A DNA stretch of 7,425 bases from CAYURP01 sp964447175 (lineage in GTDB: Bacteria > Zixibacteria > MSB-5A5 > SM23-73-2): contig CAYURP010000073.1 in NCBI GenBank assembly GCA_964447175.1, forward strand, positions 1 to 7,425. Reading direction: 5' to 3'. Under the pieces are notes generated by a model that was not told the DNA's origin, ran no database searches, and saw nothing but the letters and a program-made list of their open reading frames with translations. Below, piece after piece: positions 1 through 6,248 of this stretch. The translations under genes were made by a program, and so were the position numbers. Positions within the stretch are counted from its first letter, which is position 1; each line of letters begins with the position of its first letter.

Positions 1-1966
1 CTGAAAGGTTTTGGGGATCTTCACTATTAAATTTCCTCAAAAGTGTAATTGCAGAGTCAGCTTTGTTATCATCGATCATAATTTTAGCTTTTTCAAAATC
101 CGATAGCTGGTAGGATTCAGCCTGAGAGTTACCTGTATGCTCCTTGATCCTGTAAATTTCCACTGGCATCCCTCTTAAGATGTAGCTGGTAACCACCCTG
201 GCATTCTGCATTACCTCAGGATAATCCTTAAAAGCTCTTTCCTTGTTGCCGCCTCGGTTCTCCAGTGCCAGATGGGTTATGGGGTATCTTCTGAAAAGCA
301 GAGTATCCACTCTGACCACCCCGAACATATGGAAGCAAAAACCCAGATTATTGTCCTGAGTAAGGGTGGAGGCATAGGGACCCGACAAAACTGCACCCTG
401 GTTCAAAATCTTTCCTAAATCCTGGGATGAACGGATAAGAGAGTACTGCCGGTTTTTAGCCCAGCTTATATAGGGACTGATGTTGATTAGAAATATTAAA
501 GTGACAATTATGACAACCCCAACCAACTTAAGCGAAGAATCGTTTATGAGCTTAATTGATTTATTCTTTAAAAAGACATACCAGAATATCATTAATGCTA
601 TGGCTAAAAGAGCTGAAAAGGTGACTAATGAATCAAAGGATCCGGTTTTGCCAAAAAGTCTCAGGTAAAATGTACAAAGATGAAATATCATAATCGAGAA
701 GGTAGGTATGAAAAATATCCAGTATACCCAGCTCAGCTTTTCTTTTTCATTGGATGATTCTGGATTCAAGAATCTGTTTAAAGCCATTCCCGCTAAAACG
801 CAGATAGGAGGTATAATAAGCAGCTGGTAACGTAAAGGCCGGTAGTTCCAGGGCATCAGGGCTAAATATCCGATGATAAGCCAGAGGGCCATATACAATT
901 CCAACTTAGAGGTGGATTTAATTTTTTTCAGGAAATTTCCCTTAAAAATTCTGAAGAAGTAAAAAATTAAAAAAAGGCAGGATAATAGAAATACAAAAGG
1001 CATCCTGTAAAAGAAATCTGTGCCGGGCCTGTGTGATGCTCCCTCGAATATGCTTGAAACATATCCTAAGGAAAAAAGTGAATAGATGAAATCCTTAATG
1101 GAGTTGAATGCTACTGGTGCCCCATAAAGACCTACTGACATCTCCTTGAGATAAAATTTCACGTCTCCGGGCACAGGATTGTATATTATCAAATACCAGG
1201 GGAGCACAGCGCCCAAAAGTCCAATAACAAACAGAATCAGGGGGAGGAGTTTTATCTTTTTTTCTTTTGGGGAAAGATCTTCAACAGCAACAAGAATCAG
1301 CACTCCCAGAGCCGCAGGGAGGATAAAAGCAGCTAACATTTTCCCGAAAAGAAAGGCGCAGGCATGAGAAGCGCCAGAAAGAATTAAAAAGAAGTTTTTC
1401 TCTAACCCCAGAATTAAAAAGTAAAAACCCAGCGCAATAAAAAAAAGAGTGGAGATCTCAGAAAAGGTGCTCCTGCTGTACACCAGCATTATATAGTTGA
1501 TACCCAGAAAAAAAAGTGAAAATAGTGCTGTGGCTTTGTTTAAAGTTTTTCTTAGGGCCAGATAGATAAATAGTATGGTGAGGAGGTTCAGGAAAACGGA
1601 AATAAAATTCGACTGGAAACGCCCCAAACCTATAATTTTATAAAATAAAAATGCAATCAGGGTATAAGCCGAGTTTACCCACAACACGAAACGGTATTGT
1701 CCAAAGGGATTCCAGTCCCCCTGCAAAATTTTTGCTCGGGCAAAGGAGACGTAAGTGGGAGCATCAGTTGTCAAATCCTGGCTCCAGGAAATCTGGGGGG
1801 GATCTGAGGTCAGAAAAAGAAGCCGGAACATAAGTGCTAGCCCGAAGATTAATAAAAAAAGCAAAAGGTGAAATAGATCCGATCTGAAAAAATCACTCTT
1901 AAAAAATTCTGTTACCCAGCCTGGTTTCTTCTGGGCAATGATCTTTTTTTCTTTTTTCTTTGTCAT
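1..1966 (-). CDS. PMT/ArnT-like GT-C membrane glycosyltransferase, 3' end cut off by window edge
   Basis: The frame stays open from an ATG at 1966 to the left edge, giving 655 residues without a stop; the true C-terminus lies outside. A lysine-rich cytoplasmic N-terminus (MTKKKEKK) precedes the first membrane segment (about 31-52). The next loop carries an acidic pair (D64, D68, 'QDLTTDAPTY'), where GT-C enzymes of the PMT/ArnT superfamily place their catalytic aspartate. Residues 163-170 (YSRSTFSE) match the R...E pattern common in PMT_2-type proteins. I count roughly ten or more hydrophobic segments up to about 498, then a soluble, presumably extracytoplasmic domain (about 500-610), then a helical tail (about 620-650) resembling a TPR start. 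Members of this superfamily transfer sugars from polyprenyl-phosphate donors to protein or lipid; donor and acceptor are unknown here. The start is chosen because later Mets fall inside the first membrane segment. No good Shine-Dalgarno is visible: the nearest, TGAGGT at 1988-1993, is 21 bases away. Confidence 0.85.
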   Translation of the reverse strand, partial: MTKKKEKKIIAQKKPGWVTEFFKSDFFRSDLFHLLLFLLIFGLALMFRLLFLTSDPPQISWSQDLTTDAPTYVSFARAKILQGDWNPFGQYRFVLWVNSAYTLIAFLFYKIIGLGRFQSNFISVFLNLLTILFIYLALRKTLNKATALFSLFFLGINYIMLVYSRSTFSEISTLFFIALGFYFLILGLEKNFFLILSGASHACAFLFGKMLAAFILPAALGVLILVAVEDLSPKEKKIKLLPLILFVIGLLGAVLPWYLIIYNPVPGDVKFYLKEMSVGLYGAPVAFNSIKDFIYSLFSLGYVSSIFEGASHRPGTDFFYRMPFVFLLSCLFLIFYFFRIFKGNFLKKIKSTSKLELYMALWLIIGYLALMPWNYRPLRYQLLIIPPICVLAGMALNRFLNPESSNEKEKLSWVYWIFFIPTFSIMIFHLCTFYLRLFGKTGSFDSLVTFSALLAIALMIFWYVFLKNKSIKLINDSSLKLVGVVIIVTLIFLINISPYISWAKNRQYSLIRSSQDLGKILNQGAVLSGPYASTLTQDNNLGFCFHMFGVVRVDTLLFRRYPITHLALENRGGNKERAFKDYPEVMQNARVVTSYILRGMPVEIYRIKEHTGNSQAESYQLSDFEKAKIMIDDNKADSAITLLRKFNSEDPQNLS

Positions 1967-1997
1967 TATAAAGAGTTAAAGTTCAAAACCTCAAATT

Positions 1998-2025
1998 AAT
2001 ATATAAACAAAAACACTTAAGTCAA
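1998..2025 (-). promoter_or_regulatory. Candidate sigma70-type promoter for the PMT-like gene
   Basis: Read on the minus strand, TTGACT (2025-2020) is followed after 16 bases by TATATT (2003-1998), each one mismatch from the TTGACA and TATAAT consensus boxes. The predicted start of transcription near 1990 would leave a leader of about 25 bases before the ATG at 1966. The region is AT-rich, so a chance match is possible. Its position between the end of the upstream operon and a new gene favours it. Confidence 0.4.
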
Positions 2026-2040
2026 ACGAAAACAGATAAT

Positions 2041-2200
2041 TTGAAAGTCTGGATTCGGGACATTAGATTTAAGATATTCTTATTAAAAAAGGATGATTCG
2101 GATCGTTTGAATGGATGGTAAAAATAAGGAGAGTTAGATTTATTCTGATGGGTGGGGATTTAAGATTTCTTGGGGATAGATTTTTATTATTAGGAATATA
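2041..2200 (-). terminator. Candidate Rho-dependent termination region (C-rich, G-poor)
   Basis: By hand count the minus-strand transcript here has about 41 C and only about 8 G in 160 bases. It has repeated YC runs (for example CTATCCCC, ATCCCCACCC, CTAACTCTCC) and little ability to pair. This C-over-G bubble immediately after the last gene of a five-gene run is typical of Rho-utilisation sites. No intrinsic terminator (GC stem followed by a T run) is visible between 1967 and 2237, so a Rho-type end is the better explanation. The actual 3' end cannot be placed from sequence. Confidence 0.35.
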
Positions 2201-2237
2201 GATAATTTTTTATTCGGCTTAATGAAAATTCATTCTG

Positions 2238-2936
2238 TTATCTAAAAAGCTTGAACTTGAGCATAAACCAGATGGCTTTAAATCCGACTTTCCAGTTCAT
2301 TTTCTTTCCTTGCTCCGGGGTGCGGGGACGTCCCAGATAAGCCAGGGGAATCTCCAGAAAACTATACTTTCCCTTTGAGACCATGGCTGTCAGTTCCGGC
2401 TCGATTTCAAATCTTTCAGCCCTCAAATAGGGCAGCATCTCTCGGATAATCTTTAACTTAAAGACTTTGTATCCGGTCCACATATCGGTTATCTTAAGTC
2501 CGGTTATCAGATTAGAAACACCCGTGAGAAATTTATTTCCCAGATAAAACCAATAAGAGAAGTGACGAAAGGTTCCGGACTTGAAACGTGAGCCAAAGAC
2601 TACATCGGCCTTTCCTTCCAGAATAGGCTGGATCAAGGCTGGATAATTTCGGGGATCGCATTCCAGATCTGCGTCCTGAATCAAAACGATCTCTCCCTGA
2701 GCTTTAGCAAACCCGTTCCTTATAGCCATCCCCTTGCCCTGGTTTTTAGGGTGATAAACGATTTGGTATTTGTTTTCCAGATCCTTTAAGACCTGCTGAG
2801 TCCCGTCAGTGGAACCATCATCCACGATGATTATTTCTTTCTCAATATCCTCTAAGTTTACCGCTTCGATTCTCCCAAGAGCTGAGAGGATGGTATCTTT
2901 TTCATTAAATGCCGGAATGATGATAGATATTTTCAT
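2238..2936 (-). CDS. GT2 family glycosyltransferase, polyprenyl-phosphate sugar synthase-like
   Basis: This 232-residue protein has a GT-A fold of the dolichol-phosphate mannose/glucose synthase type. It likely transfers a sugar from a nucleotide donor to polyprenyl phosphate at the cytoplasmic face. Visible motifs are the N-terminal strand KISIIIPAFNE (2-12), DDGSTDGT (39-46), the metal-binding DAD in IQDADLECDP (86-95), GSRF (115-118), TDMWTGYKVF (150-159, where relatives often have DMETCYKVF), RFEIEPELTA (175-184) and the C-terminal GKKMNWKVGFKAIWFMLKF. Length matches the short class that lacks C-terminal membrane helices, so it is presumably membrane-associated through its acceptor lipid. 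The ATG starts 5 bases after the SDR stop. The only SD-like GGAG is 17 bases upstream, so translation probably depends on coupling to the SDR. It is the last gene before a likely transcription end. The sugar (mannose, glucose or other) is not determinable. Confidence 0.92.
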   Translation of the reverse strand: MKISIIIPAFNEKDTILSALGRIEAVNLEDIEKEIIIVDDGSTDGTQQVLKDLENKYQIVYHPKNQGKGMAIRNGFAKAQGEIVLIQDADLECDPRNYPALIQPILEGKADVVFGSRFKSGTFRHFSYWFYLGNKFLTGVSNLITGLKITDMWTGYKVFKLKIIREMLPYLRAERFEIEPELTAMVSKGKYSFLEIPLAYLGRPRTPEQGKKMNWKVGFKAIWFMLKFKLFR

Positions 2937-2941
2937 AAAAA

Positions 2942-3946
2942 TTAGGAGCCAAACTCCGGATACATTTTTCTATTAAAGTTGTTGATAATTTTCTTAAGGC
3001 TTTTTTTCAGGGTTACCTGGGGATGATAACCGATGAGTTTCCCGATCTTGCTGATATCTGCTTTTCTGCGGGACATATCGGCAAAATCTCTTCCGAAAAC
3101 TTCCTGATAGGGAATATGTATTATTTTGGATTTACTCTTAGTTAATTGTTTTATCAATTTTGCCAGCTCTTCGATTTTTATTTCCTCTTCCGAAGCCAAA
3201 TTGAAAATCTGCCCGTATGCTTTCGGGCTGTTCATCAGTTTTATTAAAGCTCCGGCTATGTCTGCCACGTCACAAAAGCATCGGCTTTGAGTGCCTGTGC
3301 CATAAATGGTCAGGGGCTGGTTAGATAGAGCCTGTTTGACGAAACGGGGGACCACCATCCCATAGGTCCCGGTTTGCCTGGGACCTATGACATTAAAAAG
3401 ACGAACTACTATTGTGGGAAGTCCCTTTTCTTTGAAATGGGCTAAGGTCAGGAACTCATCGGCTGCTTTGGCAAAGGCATATCCCCAGCGATCGTTGTAG
3501 GCAGATCCGTAAACCCTGTCATCCTCCTCCTTGAAGGGGAGCGAATCATTTTTTCCGTATACCTCGGAGGAGGAGGTGAAAAGAACCGGTATTCTATATT
3601 TATTGGCCAGCTCCAGTACAATCTCGGTTCCTCTGAGATTTGAAAGAAAAGAATCCAGAGGTTTCTCCATAATGGTTCTTACTCCGACTGCCGCTGCCAG
3701 GTGATAGATCTGTTTGACCTTCTTAACCAAGATTACCATTTTCTTGCGGTTCAAAACGCTGTCCTTAATAAAATGAAAATTCCTGTTTTTGCGAAGATGG
3801 GCAATATTTTTTAAACTTCCGGTTGAGAGATTGTCTATCACCAAGACCTCATGTCCGGATTCAAGAAGCCTCTCTGATAGATGAGAGCCGATAAAACCTG
3901 CTCCTCCTGTGACCAAAACCTTTTTCATTGAAGAATCTGATTTCAT
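2942..3946 (-). CDS. NAD-dependent nucleotide-sugar epimerase/dehydratase (extended SDR)
   Basis: This 334-residue cytoplasmic enzyme is of the usual length for extended short-chain dehydrogenases acting on nucleotide sugars. Visible are the NAD-binding TGGAGFIG (13-20), the acidic strand end VIDNLSTG (36-43), HLAAAVGV (82-89), the NLRGT motif (103-107), SSSEVYG (125-131) with the catalytic Ser/Thr position, catalytic Y156-x3-K160 (YAFAK), RLFNVIGPRQ (182-191) and the substrate-side GTGTQSRCFCDVADIAGAL (216-234). The SEVYG motif and the GPR...VVPRFV...LTIYG layout resemble UDP-glucuronate decarboxylases and dTDP-glucose dehydratase-like proteins more than classical GalE, but the subfamily is not settled. 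It probably makes a UDP- or dTDP-sugar for the neighbouring transferases. The ATG at 3946 is preferred over a second Met (residue 7) because a perfect AGGAGGT lies 8 bases upstream. Confidence 0.93.
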   Translation of the reverse strand: MKSDSSMKKVLVTGGAGFIGSHLSERLLESGHEVLVIDNLSTGSLKNIAHLRKNRNFHFIKDSVLNRKKMVILVKKVKQIYHLAAAVGVRTIMEKPLDSFLSNLRGTEIVLELANKYRIPVLFTSSSEVYGKNDSLPFKEEDDRVYGSAYNDRWGYAFAKAADEFLTLAHFKEKGLPTIVVRLFNVIGPRQTGTYGMVVPRFVKQALSNQPLTIYGTGTQSRCFCDVADIAGALIKLMNSPKAYGQIFNLASEEEIKIEELAKLIKQLTKSKSKIIHIPYQEVFGRDFADMSRRKADISKIGKLIGYHPQVTLKKSLKKIINNFNRKMYPEFGS

Positions 3947-3978
3947 CTTCTTTGACCTCCTAAAAATTAATCTGATTT
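3933..3978 (-). repeat. Short direct repeat flanking the SDR ribosome binding site
   Basis: The 10-mer AAATCAGATT (minus strand) occurs at 3978-3969 and again at 3942-3933, just inside the SDR coding start. Each copy contains the odd dyad AATC-A-GATT. The repeats are 36 bases apart and bracket the Shine-Dalgarno. In an AT-rich sequence this can arise by chance; a binding site is only a possibility. Confidence 0.25.
3955..3961 (-). promoter_or_regulatory. Strong Shine-Dalgarno of the SDR gene
   Basis: AGGAGGT on the minus strand sits 8 bases before the ATG at 3946. It is the only textbook-spaced, full-length ribosome binding site in the window. It fixes the start at the first of two closely spaced Met codons and suggests this gene is translated independently of the preceding membrane-protein gene, 117 bases upstream. 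Confidence 0.8.
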
Positions 3979-4063
3979 AAACCAAAGCTGACTTCCGGGG
4001 AATTCGTTTTTCTTCATTTCACTCATTTCCGTTCATATTAGCTTTGTAGCAATTGGAATCCTT

Positions 4064-5071
4064 TTAAGGGATATTATTTTCATTGGCTATTTTCTCTTGA
4101 TTCTCCTGATCTTTCTGAATTACCTTTAGAGTTAGGTGTTCTGTTTTAAGGTAAATCAAACCGATCAGGGTTATGGGAATATACTGGCTGGCATGCAGAA
4201 CCACGGAGAAGGGCAGGGCGATGTTTTTCCCGTAACCGTAAAGGCTTAAGGCAGCGATGCTGAAGAAATGAAAGGTTCCCACATATCCGGGTGAAGCTGG
4301 AATGCTTACTGCCAGGGAGACCATGACCAGAAGTATGAAGGAAGCTTGAATCGGGGGTTGGAGATCAAAAGCCAGAAAGATAAAATAGTTGCTTATGCCC
4401 ACCACTCCCCAGACGAAAACTGAAAAGACAAGAATCCAGATCATGCTGGGAAGATCTCGAAATACCTTTAACCCGGTGGTGAACTTAAAAAGCACTTCAG
4501 AGAGTTTGTCAGAAATCTTTTTGGGCAAAAATCCAAGTAACCTGTTCAGAAACCTTAGGGTGGGTTCGGTTCTGACCTCCAGAAGGACCAAGACCAGAAG
4601 AGCTGCCAGATTAATTATCAGGGTTAGGTTGCCAGCCGTTTTAACCCAATCCGGAAAAGGCGACATGAGAAGCGTGATCCACAAAAGGACCAGAAGGGAA
4701 AAACCGTCAAATACCCTTTCCACAACTATGGTGGCAAAGGAGGCAGTCCGGGATATACCAGCTTTAGATCCCAAGGAATAAGCTCTGACTATCTCCCCTA
4801 ACCTCACCGGCAAAACATTGTTAGCCATGAAGCCGATCATAGTGGAGGAAAAGAGTCGGTGCATTCCCACCTTTTTAATGGGATCCACCATGAATTTCCA
4901 TCTGTAGGCTCGAAGCCACATGCTTAAAACCATCAATGCCATGTTGGGGAAGATCCATAAATAATTGGCGTTTTTAAGGGCGTGAGCCAGTTCCTGATAA
5001 TCTACTTTACGGAAGGCCAGCCACAGGAAGAAAACCGAAACCACAATTCCAATGAACAATCTCTTTTTCAA
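4064..5071 (-). CDS. UPF0104 / LPG-synthase-TM type integral membrane protein
   Basis: This 335-residue polytopic protein belongs to the lysylphosphatidylglycerol-synthase transmembrane-domain family (Pfam Lysyl-PG synthase TM region, also UPF0104), without the soluble aminoacyl-transferase domain of MprF. Hydrophobic segments lie near 4-20, 38-54, 74-88, 111-135, 150-165, 211-234, 243-261, 264-280 and 285-307. Family hallmarks are NNVLPVRLGEIVRAY (84-98), ATIVVERVFDG (113-123) and IPASPGYVGTFHFF (257-270). Stand-alone members are frequent in glycan loci, and a similar domain is fused to a GT2 in archaeal AglD-type enzymes, so a role in handling or flipping lipid-linked sugars is plausible but unproven. 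The charged tail (about 309-335) is probably cytoplasmic. The start codon is TTG at 5071; upstream bases offer only a weak GAGAG element, and no ATG in frame precedes the first membrane helix. The gene begins 25 bases after the GT4 stop. Confidence 0.9.
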   Translation of the reverse strand: MKKRLFIGIVVSVFFLWLAFRKVDYQELAHALKNANYLWIFPNMALMVLSMWLRAYRWKFMVDPIKKVGMHRLFSSTMIGFMANNVLPVRLGEIVRAYSLGSKAGISRTASFATIVVERVFDGFSLLVLLWITLLMSPFPDWVKTAGNLTLIINLAALLVLVLLEVRTEPTLRFLNRLLGFLPKKISDKLSEVLFKFTTGLKVFRDLPSMIWILVFSVFVWGVVGISNYFIFLAFDLQPPIQASFILLVMVSLAVSIPASPGYVGTFHFFSIAALSLYGYGKNIALPFSVVLHASQYIPITLIGLIYLKTEHLTLKVIQKDQENQEKIANENNIP

Positions 5072-5099
5072 AATTCTCTCTTTTTATAATTAACCATTA
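5068..5099 (-). promoter_or_regulatory. Possible translational-coupling junction between GT4 and the membrane protein
   Basis: The GT4 stop overlaps an ATG (TAATG, 5099-5095). That ATG opens a 9-codon frame (MVNYKKREF) whose TGA stop at 5070-5068 overlaps the TTG start of the next gene (TTGA). Ribosomes could in principle step from GT4 to the TTG start by two successive reinitiations. The arrangement is seen directly; its use is inference. Confidence 0.2.
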
Positions 5100-6212
5100 T
5101 CTTTTTTCCCGGACCACAGTCTGGAACAGTTTTAGGGCTTGATCAGCTGCCTTATCCCAGTTGAATTCCTGGGCCCATCTCAGTCCACCCTGAGATAGCT
5201 TTTTCCTCAAATCAGAATCAGACATGATCTCTATCATAAGCTCAGCCAGCTCCTCTTTATCTCCATAATCAAATAGAAATCCAGTTTCTCCGGGTACGAC
5301 CGAATCCCTTAATCCCGGAACATCCGAAGCCAAAACGGGAGTGCCACAGGCATTGGCTTCAATATTGGATAACCCCCATCCCTCTTTAAGTGAGGGGTAT
5401 ACCGCTACCCAGGCTTTTCTCAGCCAATTCAGCTTTTCCTCTTGAGATACAAAACCGGTGAACTTGACCTTTCTCTCCAGCCCCAATCGCCGGGTCAGCT
5501 TCATTAGTTCCGGGCTATAGTCGCCATCACCAATTATAGCCAACTCTGCCTCCGGAATTTTTCTGAGAATCAAAGGCAAAGCTCGAATCAAAGTGTCTAT
5601 GGTCTTGTATTTTTTTAACCGGCCCACATAGATTGCTAGGGGGTAATCGTTTTTTTTTATTTTGTAATCCGGAAAATAAAAGCCATGATCTATGCCACAT
5701 TTAATTACGTAGATGTCTTTTTCCGGAATATTCCTTCTGATTAAATCATATTTAGTGCTCTCAGATATCACCATAATTTTTTTGTTCTGATATATTTTGG
5801 GAATGGGTTTCTCCGCTAAATATATGTAAAGACCCAAAATGAAGTTTATCTCTTTAAAAACCGAATCTGCGAAAAGATGGGGTATGACTACTAAAGTGGG
5901 CAGGTTCTGGAAAAGCGGAGTGTAAAAGGGAATCTTGTTTATATCCTCGATAACCAGATCGGGTTTCTTTAAAGCCAAAAGGGATTGGATATATCTAAAG
6001 ACCACGAAATTAAAGTTATGCCGGGATCCTTTCCGGAGGATCTCAATTTCATTAATTCTTTCAACTTTCTTTGCCCGGTGGTAGGAACTGCAAAACAGAG
6101 TCACCTGGTGTCCTTTAGCTGCGACTCTTTTGAGTATTTCCTCCAAGTGAATTTCCGCTCCTCCTGCCTGAGGATTAGTAAGGTCCTGCCAGTTTATAGC
6201 TAATATCTTCAC
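5097..6212 (-). CDS. GT4 family (GT-B) glycosyltransferase
   Basis: This 371-residue retaining GT-B enzyme has a typical GT4 length. The N-terminal acceptor domain shows MKILAINWQDLTNPQAGGAEIHLEEI (1-26), with the GG loop at 17-18. The C-terminal nucleotide-sugar domain shows YVGRLKKYKTIDTLIRA (195-211), IIGDG (226-230), FTGFVSQEE (251-259) and the EX7E element in PSLKEGWGLSNIEANACGTPVLAS (273-296, E277 and E285). No membrane segments are apparent, so it is probably cytoplasmic or peripheral at the membrane, using a nucleotide-sugar donor to extend a lipid-linked or glycan acceptor; sugar and acceptor cannot be named. The start is a GTG at 6212, fixed by the conserved N-terminal strand. A strong AAGGAGG lies 18 bases upstream, too far for standard use, while a weaker AGGA (6220-6223) is 7 bases away. 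It lies 36 bases downstream of the DUF2723 gene. Confidence 0.93.
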   Translation of the reverse strand: MKILAINWQDLTNPQAGGAEIHLEEILKRVAAKGHQVTLFCSSYHRAKKVERINEIEILRKGSRHNFNFVVFRYIQSLLALKKPDLVIEDINKIPFYTPLFQNLPTLVVIPHLFADSVFKEINFILGLYIYLAEKPIPKIYQNKKIMVISESTKYDLIRRNIPEKDIYVIKCGIDHGFYFPDYKIKKNDYPLAIYVGRLKKYKTIDTLIRALPLILRKIPEAELAIIGDGDYSPELMKLTRRLGLERKVKFTGFVSQEEKLNWLRKAWVAVYPSLKEGWGLSNIEANACGTPVLASDVPGLRDSVVPGETGFLFDYGDKEELAELMIEIMSDSDLRKKLSQGGLRWAQEFNWDKAADQALKLFQTVVREKR

Positions 6213-6230
6213 GATGAGATCCTGTGCCTT

Positions 6231-6237
6231 CCTCCTT
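6231..6237 (-). promoter_or_regulatory. Unusually distant Shine-Dalgarno of the GT4 gene
   Basis: AAGGAGG on the minus strand is 18 bases before the GTG start at 6212, well over the usual 5-9. No ATG, GTG or TTG lies between them in any frame. Either the nearer AGGA at 6220-6223 is used, or initiation tolerates the long spacing. Confidence 0.4.
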
Positions 6238-6248
6238 TGTTTTTTATT

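Noticed and set aside
480..1833. Three short plus-strand open frames at 480-668, 1179-1367 and 1651-1833
   Set aside because: All lie opposite the PMT-like gene, have no family-like motifs and no ribosome binding sites; the minus frame there is continuous for 655 codons with clear membrane-protein character.
2066..2166. Direct repeat GATTTAAGAT at 2066-2075 and 2157-2166 in the intergenic gap
   Set aside because: It is a single AT-rich 10-mer pair 91 bases apart with no dyad or further copies, so it is expected by chance in such sequence.
2148..2201. Short plus-strand frame (17 codons) preceded by AAGGAG in the intergenic gap
   Set aside because: The Shine-Dalgarno-like bases are too far from the ATG, and the peptide is tiny and unremarkable.
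2221..2234. Inverted repeat AATGAA-AA-TTCATT just after the GT2 stop, considered as an intrinsic terminator
   Set aside because: The stem is AT-rich with a two-base loop, and no T run follows on the minus strand.
2945..2957. Small hairpin GGAG-CCAAA-CTCC at the end of the SDR gene
   Set aside because: A four-base stem inside coding sequence is too weak to claim as regulatory.
3967..4026. 19-codon minus-strand frame (MSEMKKNEFPGSQLWFKSD) between the UPF0104 and SDR genes
   Set aside because: It has no convincing Shine-Dalgarno, is very short, and its frame gives no recognisable feature; probably chance in a 117-base spacer.
4389..4781. Plus-strand open frame of 130 codons
   Set aside because: It is antisense to the UPF0104-type gene, and its arginine- and threonine-rich composition is what the reverse of a hydrophobic coding strand gives.
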